From NCBI GenBank assembly GCA_020747065.1, contig JAGMVK010000012.1, positions 1,550,001 to 1,614,000 of the forward strand: 64,000 nt of DNA, in the 5' to 3' direction. This DNA comes from Cadophora sp. MPI-SDFR-AT-0126 (lineage: Eukaryota; Ascomycota; Leotiomycetes; Helotiales; Ploettnerulaceae). The position numbers were made by a program, and so were the translations under genes. The notes below the pieces were generated by a model, which worked only from the letters and a program-made list of their open reading frames with translations, searched no databases and was not told the DNA's origin. This document shows, piece by piece, positions 54,640 to 64,000 of this stretch (positions within the stretch are counted from its first letter, which is position 1; every line of letters starts with the position of its first letter).

Positions 54640-56013
54640 TCGGGAGGGACATGAAAAGCACGAGGCAGAAAAATCTTCATTTCGCTCATTTGAATTTGGG
54701 TTTCATTCAATTGTCATAGCATGGGGTTTCGGATGCAATGGGTTTACTTACATTGCAACCAATTGCTTCGAGGTAGGGGGCCTCACGAATTGTCTTTTTG
54801 TCTGTCAGATACCAAAATAATAAGAGCGTTCCACTACTTCAGACATGCCGCCATTCCCGAATGTCAACCCCAGTCGTTGTCTTGAACCACCTTGGCAAAC
54901 GGATATCGGCACGGCTCGAGTCTGAGCCAAGCTCCGCTCCCCTGTTGCCGAGCTGGCATCCGACCATCCAAATATTGGGATTACTCTCCTTTGACCCACA
55001 GTTGTCCGCAGTAAGCACACTGCGTAAGCTTGGGCCTTGGAAGTATCTCAGCACAGCCATATCACTGGCATCAAAAATCGTGAATATAATTTGTAAATTG
55101 TCGAGCTCATCGTGGGTATGGCGGAGACAATAGAGGGACTTTCGATACCTAGGAAAAGCTTTGACTCAAGACCTGGCGGCTTGGCGTTTTTTTCTTCGGG
55201 CTTGGTGGGAAAATTATCCGATGATGTGTATTTCATTCGGTGTGGTAATAATGAAAAACTTGATTATTCAATCTGTGAGATAGTGCGATGGATGATGCGA
55301 ATCCATAGGGTCTACATGCACATTATCAATTGACATGAGAACATGGGAAACGTCTGGGCAACTAGCAGATCTGAGATTCTTCAGTGAAACATCAGAGCTT
55401 GTGAAGTTGTCGTTCAAATGCTGACTAGGCAGGTTTCAGTGGAGTATTCGCTTAACTGTCTATTTACTTGCAACCACTCCTGGGAGCAACTGCCCACCAC
55501 TACGCCTCACAGGAAGTGCGGTTCTGTAGCAATCATGTTTAGGGAATGCCAAGTGAAGCACAGCTCACGGATTTATTATGACAAAGCAAGAAGCAGCTTT
55601 AAAAGTAGAAGTAGACCGGGCCACAGATACTGTGAATCAAATTAAACAGGAGCTCTTCAAGGACCAGTCAGATTAATATCAGTGTAGCCAGTACCCTATA
55701 AAGAACTGTACTGATGATGGTATGAGCTCTGCAGTCTTGATGTGAATGTGATGTGGCCGTTTGTGTAAATTTGAACAGTTGCACTGACTGGGGCTTGACA
55801 ATTCTATACATTGCAAGAATGACGATTTCTACCACGTTCACGGTCCCCCAGCAGGATTGTTTCTCACTACTTCTTGTTTACAGTGATCGCCATTGAATTG
55901 TGCTTCTCATGCATCAGTTATTTCATCGGTCAAGCACACGCAGAAGACCACAGCAAAAGCACGTAGATGCAGTAGTCCATGCCTACCCAAACTAGCCTGC
56001 TACCACAAGCACT
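54640..56013. other. large intergenic region, no gene seen
   Basis: About 1.4 kb. Includes the 3' end of the CYSTM gene. Short frames near 54798-55333 on both strands show no protein-like features. Confidence 0.45.
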
Positions 56014-56514
56014 TCATTTGCACTCCCTAATCCCAAAATCACCACACGCAACCTCATACCTCATCCTCAGTCTGTTCATCAGCTCATCCAGACCAACCAG
56101 AATCTTCCGCGCCATCGCCATTGCTTCCACGCGAGCTCTATTCGGTGACTTCGACGTCTCCGCGCTGACTTGAGATTTTTCGCCCAAAATTTTTATACCA
56201 TCCTCAACAGCCTTCTTCATGTTTGAAATAACCTCTCCCAGCAACGCCAGCGTAGGTCCGGTTCCATGATACTGTCCTTCGGGTCTGGCGGGAATGTTCT
56301 GATACGCCCACTCACGGATACTTCGTTCGACTGAGGGGTTGGGTAGTGTCAACATGAATTGCAGAACTGCTAATTGTTGGATAAACCTCTGAGAGAGTGC
56401 GGCATTAGAGAGGCGGTGTAGGTAGGGTGAACTGGGATTAAGGAAGGCGTATAAGCGGCCGGAGATATCTGGTTGTGGGTTGCGAGTTGAGCTGGTCGAT
56501 GACGGAGTCGTCAT
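56014..56514 (-). CDS. hypothetical helical protein, 166 aa
   Basis: Single exon. It starts with a Ser/Thr-rich stretch, then mostly helical sequence (NAALSQRFIQQLAVLQFMLT; ARKILVGLDELMNRLRMRYE). No signal peptide or TM helix. No family recognised. The even composition and full-length frame make a real gene likely. Confidence 0.5.
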   Translation of the reverse strand: MTTPSSTSSTRNPQPDISGRLYAFLNPSSPYLHRLSNAALSQRFIQQLAVLQFMLTLPNPSVERSIREWAYQNIPARPEGQYHGTGPTLALLGEVISNMKKAVEDGIKILGEKSQVSAETSKSPNRARVEAMAMARKILVGLDELMNRLRMRYEVACGDFGIRECK

Positions 56515-57421
56515 TTTGGAGAGTGGCGTTTTGTGCGAAATGTTCTTGAGAACTTAAGTTATGCAGAAGTCTTTGGTTCCCCGACCGAAGAACGGAAGCT
56601 CTTTATATCACGATTGTGGGGCTTTCTGCAAAAGCCAGAGGTGTGTGACTGGTCTCTGATAACCCGCTGAATCACGAATATCAGCCGCTCAAATGTGCGT
56701 TTTGCGATAGATGACTTCTGATGGGAGTCAGCTACGGTCAGTAATAACTGGACTTGCTCGCTTCATGCACAATGTTCTCCTCGGAAATTTCATCTCCTGG
56801 AAGTAAAAATCATGGAATGAGTTCCTCCAGCGACCTAGGACTAGCCAATATTTATTCACATCTCCAGTTTCAAGTGGAAATTGGAAGACTGGATTAATTT
56901 TGCACTGCCGTGTGGGCTATATTTCGCCTCGAACTCCTATGATCCAAGCTCAATCCTGGCTCATATGTTCCACGAACCTCAACCGTTTACTTCATCCACC
57001 AATAAACCACACGAGGGAGTGGCTGAGCTGGGTGGGCAAGCGAGAATGGTTTATCAGCCAATCTTGTATTCAGTCTCCTTCGAATTCACATCACGACAAG
57101 GTGTCATTCAGCATCATATAACTGGCATCGACTTGCATTCACACCGCGCAGGGTATGAGCGACACCCAAACTGCACACTGAACACCTGACGGCATGGAAG
57201 CCAAGCTGCGGTCATATTGGAAGTCGCCTATCGAATTCTGATTGAAATGACTACGACCGAAGAAGATCTAGAAAATTGAGGAGCGATAAGTGCATGATTA
57301 ATAAAGAGAGGATTATTGCGGATACTCACGCATCGCTGACAGTAAGCACGACAGACTCGGTTTCAACAAAAATATGAACATCTATTCTTCAAGCGCTTTT
57401 ATATACAACCCTACTGTCTAC
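56515..57421. other. intergenic, no gene seen
   Basis: Region between an unknown protein gene and the 3' end of the GH7 gene. A 102-codon plus frame at 56881-57189 lacks features. Confidence 0.45.
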
Positions 57422-58731
57422 CTACGCAATCCCCGAGTAGGTGCTTCCAATCTCACCCCACTTGACATTGCTCCAAGTCACAGCTGGGTTAGGCTCAACC
57501 TTCAAAACCACCTTCGGATCACCTTCCGTGGCATTACATGGCCCAGCATTCCCACTATCCAACCAAGTCATAAATCCACCTTCGTCCCACCAAACGGAGA
57601 AGATCAAAACCATGCCTCTCCCAAGCGCCTTCCCCATACCAGCAGTTCCACCAAGATCCATATAGCGAGCAGCGACACCAGGTTTACCGCAGAGATCCGC
57701 ATCGTTCATGAAATCATTGCCTGGCACACCTGTGGTATTGACAGCGGCATTCTTGATGACCTTCCCGTCTTGGACATACAATCGACGGATCTCAGTCATG
57801 GTACCATTGACTTCTGGGAACTGAGTCACGACTGTGAACGGTCGGTTGGTGTCGACGGTCAGCCCACGACCATAGTAATCCTTGTTACCCTGGGCGTAAG
57901 GATTGTACGAGCATCCCCACTTGTCGCAGACGCCGTCAAAGGCACATTCATCTGGTGTACATTTGTACAAGCTGGTCTGATTGCAGGTATGTGGTGCAAG
58001 GGATGTGGCGGCGGCGTTCGCTTCCCAGATATCCATCTCGTTGCAACACGATCCTTTGGCGTCGAGATTGGCCTGCACATTTCTCATCAGCACCTGTTAC
58101 ACTTCCAAGGAACGGGAGAACGTACAACACCATTAATGAACGGTAAAGTATAGCACTGCGCATCACAATACCCACCACCATAACTCGCCCCCGTCGGATT
58201 CAACTCACTCTTCCCCCCATCCTCCTCCATCTCCGACAAATACAGCGCCCCATTCATCCCACACGGCAACTTACTCGAATCCACATCAAAGCTCAACTCG
58301 CCCCCACTCAGCTTCAACATCTCATACTTATCCCCCTCCTGATTCAACAGGTACGCTCGCGGGCTCACCACACTCCCATCCCTATTCAACTGATTCATCA
58401 CCAAACTCCCGCCCTCAGTCTTGATACCGTACTTCTCGTAATCGCTGATCCCGTCGACGATGCAGTTCTTGGCGCAGGTCGCTTCATCGGGACAGACGGT
58501 GCTGTTGGGTGCGTTGCCCCAGGTTCCGCAGTTCAGGGTGGGAGCGTCGACTTGGTAGACGGGGTGGGCGAGTTGGTCGAGGACGATTACGCTGTTTTGC
58601 GCGGTGCAGCCGCCGGCTTTGGTGCATTTCCATGTTGTCAGCTTGGGGTGTACTTCGGGGTTTGGGCCCGGGGTGAGGGCTGAGGCAAGGTGAAGGAGGA
58701 GGGGTGAGAGGAGGAGGAGGAGGGGAGCCAT
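57422..58731 (-). CDS. GH7 endoglucanase (Cel7B-like), secreted, no CBM (418 aa)
   Basis: Two exons: 58731-58126 and 58072-57422 (donor GTACGT, acceptor GTGCAG). It cleaves beta-1,4-glucan with retention. Seen: a signal peptide (MAPLLLLLSPLLLHLASA), Cys-rich GH7 fold, CGMNGALYLSEMEEDGG, GYCDAQC, and the catalytic motif EMDIWE with Glu214, Asp216 and Glu219. SPRAYLLNQEGDKYEML and YGGGYCDAQC resemble endoglucanase I rather than cellobiohydrolase, whose exo-loops are longer. There is no linker or CBM1 at the C-terminus, and it ends at TYSGIA. Likely cellulose-induced and carbon-repressed by analogy, not shown here. Confidence 0.9.
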
Positions 58732-59918
58732 GGTAGTGAGTGAGTGTGGGTGGCTGAGAAACCTGCAAGCGTGGCGATGGAGGACTGAACGAAAGGAGAT
58801 ATCCTCATAGAGAGAGCAGGAGGAAGAGGATACTTATATGTCTATTCACTAGAATGTCTACATACATTTTATCTTGTGTTTGATTGACAATCCCACTCAA
58901 CTATACTCCACGCATCACACCCCAAATCCGGGACGATCCCCCTCATTCCCATAAAACCACCTCATATAACGGCCCGCAACCCGTCGTGCCATCTAAAGTA
59001 CCTTTCCAAGCAATCCAGATGTCTAAATAGTGGACAAGCATATATCCGCCGCTAGCCAATCGATCAAGCTAATGGAAGCTACATCTGTTCTCCCAAGAAA
59101 AATATGGGGAGGGAAAAACAGACACGGTGGTAAAGAAAAAACTAAACATGCAGCTCATGTTTCGCTATGCGCGGATCAACACATTATCCAGAACATGGCC
59201 ATGCATGCAAAGGCAAGGCTTATCTGTCCACACCACACCACACCACACCACAATTCTACTAGTTTTAGTTTAGGGAACGGAACCTCGGCAGTCAGAAACA
59301 GAGTGAACGAGTACCGGCTGATATTGAAGAGCCGGGATGGGGAAGTGGAGAGGAATTGTTCTTTCCCAGAGTAAAGTTCAGGGGTTGTCTCGGCTATATT
59401 GATTTTCGCTTAGCGAGGAGGGGTTCAAGGATAGGGGAGGGAAAGGGGAAGGGCAAGAGGGAGGGGAGAGGTCACGTAGATGGGTGAGGAGGACGTGTTT
59501 GTGTTTGTCCTTTCATTTCATTTTTTCATTTAAGGGTCTTGGAATATAGGTGAGGGGTATTATTTGGGTTTATGTGAGGAATTGTATAGGGAGAGGTGAA
59601 GGTAGAGTTGGGGCTCGCGTGTCGTGTAGATCTCGATTGCTTGTTTTGAAACCTTGATCACTTATTTGTTCGGAAACGGGGTCGAGTACGAGGGGCGATG
59701 AGAAGTGTTTGTTGACCTCGAGGGGATTTCTCATGGGAGTCAGATAGATAGCCGCGCTGCATACAAGCACGAGTCCTGAGGTCGTACAGAGTAGACAGTG
59801 TGAGTTGGAAGACAGCCACGCGCAGAAAAAGGCTCGATAGATAGACTTGATGCTCAGATTACAGCAATGGTATCTCTTAGTCCTATACACAGCACTGTAC
59901 CACGACAAACAGACCCCC
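58732..59918. other. intergenic upstream of the GH7 gene, no gene seen
   Basis: About 1.2 kb of promoter plus the 3' flank of Nop4. A short ACACC-type microsatellite is present. Nothing else supported. Confidence 0.45.
59229..59252. repeat. microsatellite (ACACC)n-like
   Basis: About four and a half perfect tandem pentamers of the CACAC/ACACC type in a gene-free region. Confidence 0.6.
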
Positions 59919-62366
59919 TCAAGCACCACCCTTCCTCTTCCTCCTCATCATCCTCTTTTTCTGAATAATCTGCTCTCTCCTCTGCAACCTCCCCTCCTCA
60001 CCAGGCGGGAACCCAGGCTTGAACTTCTTCTCCTCCTTCCCCGTCTTCGCCTTCTTCCCAGCTGCTCCACTTTCACTCTCCGCAACATCCCTCTTCCTCT
60101 TCCCAGCTCCAATCTCCACTTTCTCAAAACTCTTCTGCGGCCTCCCACTCTCCTCTCCTTTCTTCCCCTTCCCAAACCCAGGACGTCCAGGCTTGCCTTT
60201 CATGCCGACACGAGTCTTCTTCATGACTTCGCTCGTCTTCAAGACTTTCTTTTCCTTCTCAGGAGCTTCGCCCTTCGCTCGCAACTCCATGACTTCCTTC
60301 GACCTCAACCTCGCCTTCTCCTCTTTCTCCTTCCGCCTCTGCACAACTTGCGCATTCTCAATCGCAAACTCAACAATCAGCCTCTGCTTCTTGCCCGTAG
60401 CCGTATTCTCCACCGCATGCCCGTTCAACCACCGTAAGCCCATAAGCGCCCACCGATGCGAACTGTATTCCACGAACCCATACCCACGACTCTTGCCTGC
60501 GCCTGACTCCTCCGAGACTTTGGCGCCCTCGCGGCCTTCGAAGACGATCTTAGCTTGGCGCACTATGCCTTTTCCTTTGGCTTTGCGCTGTTTCTCGGCT
60601 TCTCGCATTTCTTCTCCACCGCGTGCTTCCTCTTCCTTGGAAAGTTGCGCGCGGAGACCGGCTTTGACATCCGTAGCGAAACCGACGACTGCTTCGCGCG
60701 CGAGGGCTTTGAGGTCCTTGGAGTTGATGTTTTTGGGGATGTTGCGGATGGAGAGGCGGGTCAGGGAAAGATGTAGGGTTGGGTTGTTCTGGATGAGCTT
60801 CTTGCGCTGCATAGCGGAGTCTTCGCGCATTTTGATCTCTGAGGGCGCAAGAGCTTCGTAAAGAGGTGTACCAGCAGCGACGGTTCCTTCGGAGAGGAGG
60901 TAGAGTTTACGCTTGTCTTTGTCGCGCTCGGTGCGGTAGCTCGTACCAGCGTCTGTGAGCTTGACCGCTGTCTCTTTCTCCACGGCCTTGGACACTTGGA
61001 GAGTGCGGCCTTCAATGGTGTACATGCCGCTCGTATCGGCGCTGTCGTTTTGGAGGACGGAGTGCGAGACCTTTGAGATGGCGTTGGCACCTGTAAGTTG
61101 GACTTTGGGGGCGCCGCGGAAGCACGAGTCGGCGTCTTGGACGTTGAAGAAGCAGACGAAGCCTGTCCCTTTGGGACGGTCGGTTTGCCGGTCCATTACG
61201 ACCCGGGCGTAGCGGACGGGGCCAAATTGGGAGAAATGCTCCTTGAGGTCCGCGTCGTGAGTTGTGAAGGGAAGATTTCGGATAAAGAGAGTAGTGGAGT
61301 TGTCGGTGATGAGGACTTTCTTAGGTTTCTCTTCCTCGATTTCCTCTTCTGACTCGTCTTCCGCATCGTCTTCCCAGACATCATCCTCGTCCTCGTCTTT
61401 AACCTCTTCATCAGATTCTCCTTGCTCATCATCTTCCTCCTCAGGTTCCTCGTCATCCTCATCTTCAGATTCCAATTGATCGCCGAAGTTCTTGAAGAAA
61501 TTTGCAACATCGTCCTCTCCATCTGACTCCTCTGTAGGCTGCTTTTCCGCTGCCTTCTTAGCTGGTTTCTTCTTGTTGTCTGCTAATTTGACCCCGCCAT
61601 CTTCATCATCAGACTCTTCCGCCTTGCTTGTTTTGTTTTGAGTCTCCCAGACTTCCTTATCAACTGCCCAGTCCACAGCCACCATTCTACCATCAATCAA
61701 TGTTCCGTTAATTGTAGCAAGAGCCTTCTCAGCATTCTTCTTGCCCCGCATCGTGATGAACCCAAACCCAGCCTGTGTATCCTTATTCTTCGGCAGCACG
61801 GAGAATTTGACCTTCCCAAAACCTTGAAAGATAGCTGCAAGCTTCTCTGGCGTATTGACGCTCCACGGCAAATTTCGAATAATCAACTTCGGGGGCTTCT
61901 TGTCCTCTGCCATCTTGTCCAATCGAGCCTTTTTGATCGCAGCAGCTTCTGCAGATATCGTACTTTTCCGCTTGCCTTCCAAACCATCTCCCTTGCTCAT
62001 CTCTCTTGACCGTGGCTGCGCGATCTCGATCTTCATTTTTCTGCCCAAGAAAGTCTGCCCGTTGAACTCGTCCAGAGCTCTCTGCGCATCCTCTGCATCT
62101 GCCAGCGTAACAAATCCATATCCTTTTGATTGCTTTGTTTCCGGATCTAGGACGACGGTTGCGTGCTTGAGGGGGTAGTTTTGGGAGAATAATTCGGTCA
62201 GGGCATCGCTTGTTGCGATTGCGGGCAGAGATCGCACAAACAGAGTTCGTTGGGCGGAGGCATTGGTCTCTTTGCGTGGTTTCTTGGAGGGAGGATCTTG
62301 TGTGGATGTAGATATAGCTTCAACATCCTCGTCCCCTTCCTCTTGGTTTCGTTGACGTTTTCCCAT
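59919..62366 (-). CDS. nop4: Nop4/RBM28 nucleolar RNA-binding protein (815 aa)
   Basis: Single exon. Nop4 is needed for 27S pre-rRNA processing and 60S subunit assembly in the nucleolus. Seen: four RRM domains with RNP motifs: RTLFVRSLP...KGYGFVTL, KLIIRNLPW...AGFGFITM, TTLFIRNLPF...KGTGFVCF and RLSIRNIPK...RGYGFVEY. A long acidic Glu/Asp/Ser tract lies between RRM2 and RRM3, and a Lys-rich C-terminus ends in KKRMMRRKRKGG. The ATG of MGKRQRNQ is preferred; the frame also allows a longer start 21 codons upstream that is not family-like. Confidence 0.93.
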   Translation of the reverse strand: MGKRQRNQEEGDEDVEAISTSTQDPPSKKPRKETNASAQRTLFVRSLPAIATSDALTELFSQNYPLKHATVVLDPETKQSKGYGFVTLADAEDAQRALDEFNGQTFLGRKMKIEIAQPRSREMSKGDGLEGKRKSTISAEAAAIKKARLDKMAEDKKPPKLIIRNLPWSVNTPEKLAAIFQGFGKVKFSVLPKNKDTQAGFGFITMRGKKNAEKALATINGTLIDGRMVAVDWAVDKEVWETQNKTSKAEESDDEDGGVKLADNKKKPAKKAAEKQPTEESDGEDDVANFFKNFGDQLESEDEDDEEPEEEDDEQGESDEEVKDEDEDDVWEDDAEDESEEEIEEEKPKKVLITDNSTTLFIRNLPFTTHDADLKEHFSQFGPVRYARVVMDRQTDRPKGTGFVCFFNVQDADSCFRGAPKVQLTGANAISKVSHSVLQNDSADTSGMYTIEGRTLQVSKAVEKETAVKLTDAGTSYRTERDKDKRKLYLLSEGTVAAGTPLYEALAPSEIKMREDSAMQRKKLIQNNPTLHLSLTRLSIRNIPKNINSKDLKALAREAVVGFATDVKAGLRAQLSKEEEARGGEEMREAEKQRKAKGKGIVRQAKIVFEGREGAKVSEESGAGKSRGYGFVEYSSHRWALMGLRWLNGHAVENTATGKKQRLIVEFAIENAQVVQRRKEKEEKARLRSKEVMELRAKGEAPEKEKKVLKTSEVMKKTRVGMKGKPGRPGFGKGKKGEESGRPQKSFEKVEIGAGKRKRDVAESESGAAGKKAKTGKEEKKFKPGFPPGEEGRLQRREQIIQKKRMMRRKRKGGA

Positions 62367-62591
62367 TTTGTCCGAGTTGAGGAGAAGTACTTGGTGGTGG
62401 GATGTGAGTGAGTATCTTCTCTTCTGCATATCCGAACTTTTTTTGGTTTTATCGGATCAGAGCTAATCTGATTGAAGGTTAGCTGAAAATGCTTAGCGTG
62501 GTTAATTGGATTGACTCGGGAGCCAAGGCTTGAACCTTGCAGCCTGGCCTGACCTGACTGTGACTGCCTGAGCCAAAAGAACCTGGCCGAC

Positions 62592-62608
62592 CCAGCCAGC
62601 CAGCCAGC
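62592..62608. repeat. (CAGC)n short tandem repeat
   Basis: Four tandem CAGC units in the shared promoter region. Confidence 0.6.
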
Positions 62609-63369
62609 GGAGGAAGAAGCCCGGCCGGCCTGCTGCTTGCTTTTGCTTGCCTTTGCCAGCGGACTCAAGCTGGGGGCTGGACTGGACCTTGGGCCGCTCC
62701 AACATCCAAACATCCTCGCCCGCGCGGAATCATTTATAATTGTTACGATAGAATCAATCACTCACATACATTTAATCCTTATACTGTACCACTCTCTATT
62801 TATCCATTTCACCTCACCTCGCCTCGCCTCGCCTTGACGCTTCGTATTGTGTTGTGAGCCAATCCACGTGACTCTCTTTCAGCCCCACCCCATCACCCTT
62901 CTAGCGCAGTTTTGGGCTCGGCTGGATCATCAAAGACGGCGCCTCCGATCTGCTCGCTCGCTCTCACGACAACCCACGTCAACACCATCGACGACACCAC
63001 GAACTCTCCGTCGACACACCCGGGAACACTGCGAGATACTGTCACCGGTCGAGACGAGGATCTTGAATGAAGGAGGATACGGCATAGCTGGAGATTCAAG
63101 GCGTGGCCAGCCGCCTTCGTTGCGTTGCGCCCTGCGACGACGGTCGCTCCCGATCTCTTCCCCAACCCTGCGCTCACCCTCTCCACCCATCGAGAACCGA
63201 CCAGCAGACGTTCTGCTTCGATCGACCGCTCGGAATAGCTTCTCGCACCTCATTCTCAATTGCTCGACGATAAAGACGGGTGCCGGCGCATCTGGCAAAT
63301 CTCTGCTCCCCGAGCTCCCACTCTCTTTCACCTTCGACCGCTCACAACATCGTCATTACTTTGTCCATA

Positions 63370-63394
63370 CAACAACAACAATAACAACAACAAC
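63370..63394. repeat. (CAA)n tract in the MED19 leader
   Basis: CAA repeats interrupted by one ATAA, about 65-85 bp before the MED19 ATG, probably in the 5' untranslated region. Confidence 0.6.
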
Positions 63395-63456
63395 AGCATA
63401 CATACAAAGGAAACATACATCTCTCAATCTCGACATACTCGGATCTACAACACGAA

Positions 63457-64000
63457 ATGACTTCTAATCTGCCTCGGACCCCCGAAACTCCTTCTCAAAC
63501 ATCTCCCAGCGCCACTGATTTCCCGATCAAACCCGTCACCTCACCTATAGATAATCATTCCATGCCAACGCCCGCTCGCAGTGTCAACGGCAGCATGTCC
63601 TCAGTCAACACCGATTCCTCATTCGAGGCTATAACCACCCATGATGATTCCTCACTCAAGCGCAAGCGCGATTCCGACGATCAAGGTGATCAAGAACAGA
63701 AGAAGGTACATGTTGAGGAACCCGAGAGTCTACACAGTCTTACACTCAATGATCTCCATTTGGATGTCGGCGAAAAATATTATCTTTGCAAGACCCGTAA
63801 GACTTCCCGATTCTCAAAGATCTGCCACCTCCCTGGTTTTGTATTCCAGACACTTCTCTGCACCTCATTTGATGAAGTACTTGGTTAACATGGAATTGAC
63901 GTGCAGCACACACTGCTCAAGGAGTTAAGAACGATCAAGGAGTCACAAAAGCGCCCCTCCGCGAGGATCTCTTCGAGCGCTATAACCTGTATGGTATTGC
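63457..64000 (+). CDS. rox3: Mediator subunit MED19/Rox3, 5' part (runs off the window)
   Basis: Exon 1 is 63457-63796 and exon 2 starts at 63907 after a GTAAGA...GTGCAG intron; the right end is cut by the window. MED19 is a head/middle Mediator subunit in RNA polymerase II transcription. Seen: a Ser/Thr/Pro-rich N-terminus, a KRKRDSDD basic-acidic stretch, and the Rox3 core (LHLDVGEKYYLCKTPHT, then APLREDLFERYNLYGI), which matches the fungal Med19 signature. Joining the exons restores KTPHTAQG in frame. It is divergent from Nop4. Confidence 0.85.

Larger units (their letters stand above)
62367..63456. other. divergent promoter between Nop4 and MED19, simple repeats
   Basis: About 1.1 kb of upstream region for two housekeeping genes. 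It contains CAGC and CAA tracts and short CT-rich leaders. Open frames here overlap on both strands and look like chance. Confidence 0.5.

Noticed and set aside
60019..60861. 280-codon plus-strand open frame
   Set aside because: Antisense to Nop4 in a region of biased codon use.

Overview
The window is nuclear DNA from a filamentous ascomycete (Pezizomycotina; a Leotiomycete is my best guess from the protein flavours, but that is not proven). Signs seen in the sequence are many short introns (about 44-120 nt) with GT..AG ends and CTAAC/CTGAC-type branch sites, two Zn2Cys6 regulators, an ENA-type cation ATPase, a UapA-type purine permease, a GH7 cellulase, an M14 carboxypeptidase and C-to-T decayed repeat copies typical of RIP. 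I rebuilt spliced gene models by hand. Every multi-exon model given as intact keeps one open frame across all its junctions.

Layout. 0.5-5 kb: two membrane/surface proteins of unknown role. 5.5-9.7 kb: an Atz/Trz-family amidohydrolase and a purine permease transcribed divergently from one promoter that carries a perfect UaY-type site next to a GATA site. 10.5-21.5 kb: ENA cation ATPase, Sas10/Utp3 (SSU processome), a GNAT acetyltransferase and a RING/NF-X1-like membrane protein. 22-26.6 kb: a Zn2Cys6 regulator and a GT32-like glycosyltransferase, head to head. 27-45 kb: an accessory block with a cytochrome P450, a LanC-like protein, a small interrupted membrane-peptide ORF, a frameshifted berberine-bridge-type FAD oxidase, a TA-flanked MITE, degenerate repeats, a 14-exon copper amine oxidase, a Zn2Cys6 regulator with an apparent 3-nt microexon, a small secreted protein and an aldo/keto reductase. 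45-52 kb: decayed genes (a multi-stop relic and a truncated O-methyltransferase) around a secreted carboxypeptidase and an unknown 181-aa protein. 52-64 kb: two unknown single-exon proteins, a CYSTM protein, a GH7 endoglucanase, Nop4 and the start of MED19/Rox3.

How the genes may work together. The 5.5-9.7 kb pair looks like a purine-responsive uptake/deamination unit (promoter seen directly; substrate inferred). The 32-45 kb block looks like a remodelled amine or alkaloid oxidation locus: amine oxidase, FAD oxidase, reductase and a local regulator, with one member broken and repeats inserted between. The most unusual observation is the 3-nt microexon, which supplies the second zinc-binding cysteine of the regulator. 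Skipping it keeps the frame but replaces that cysteine with tryptophan. No rRNA, tRNA or CRISPR array was found.
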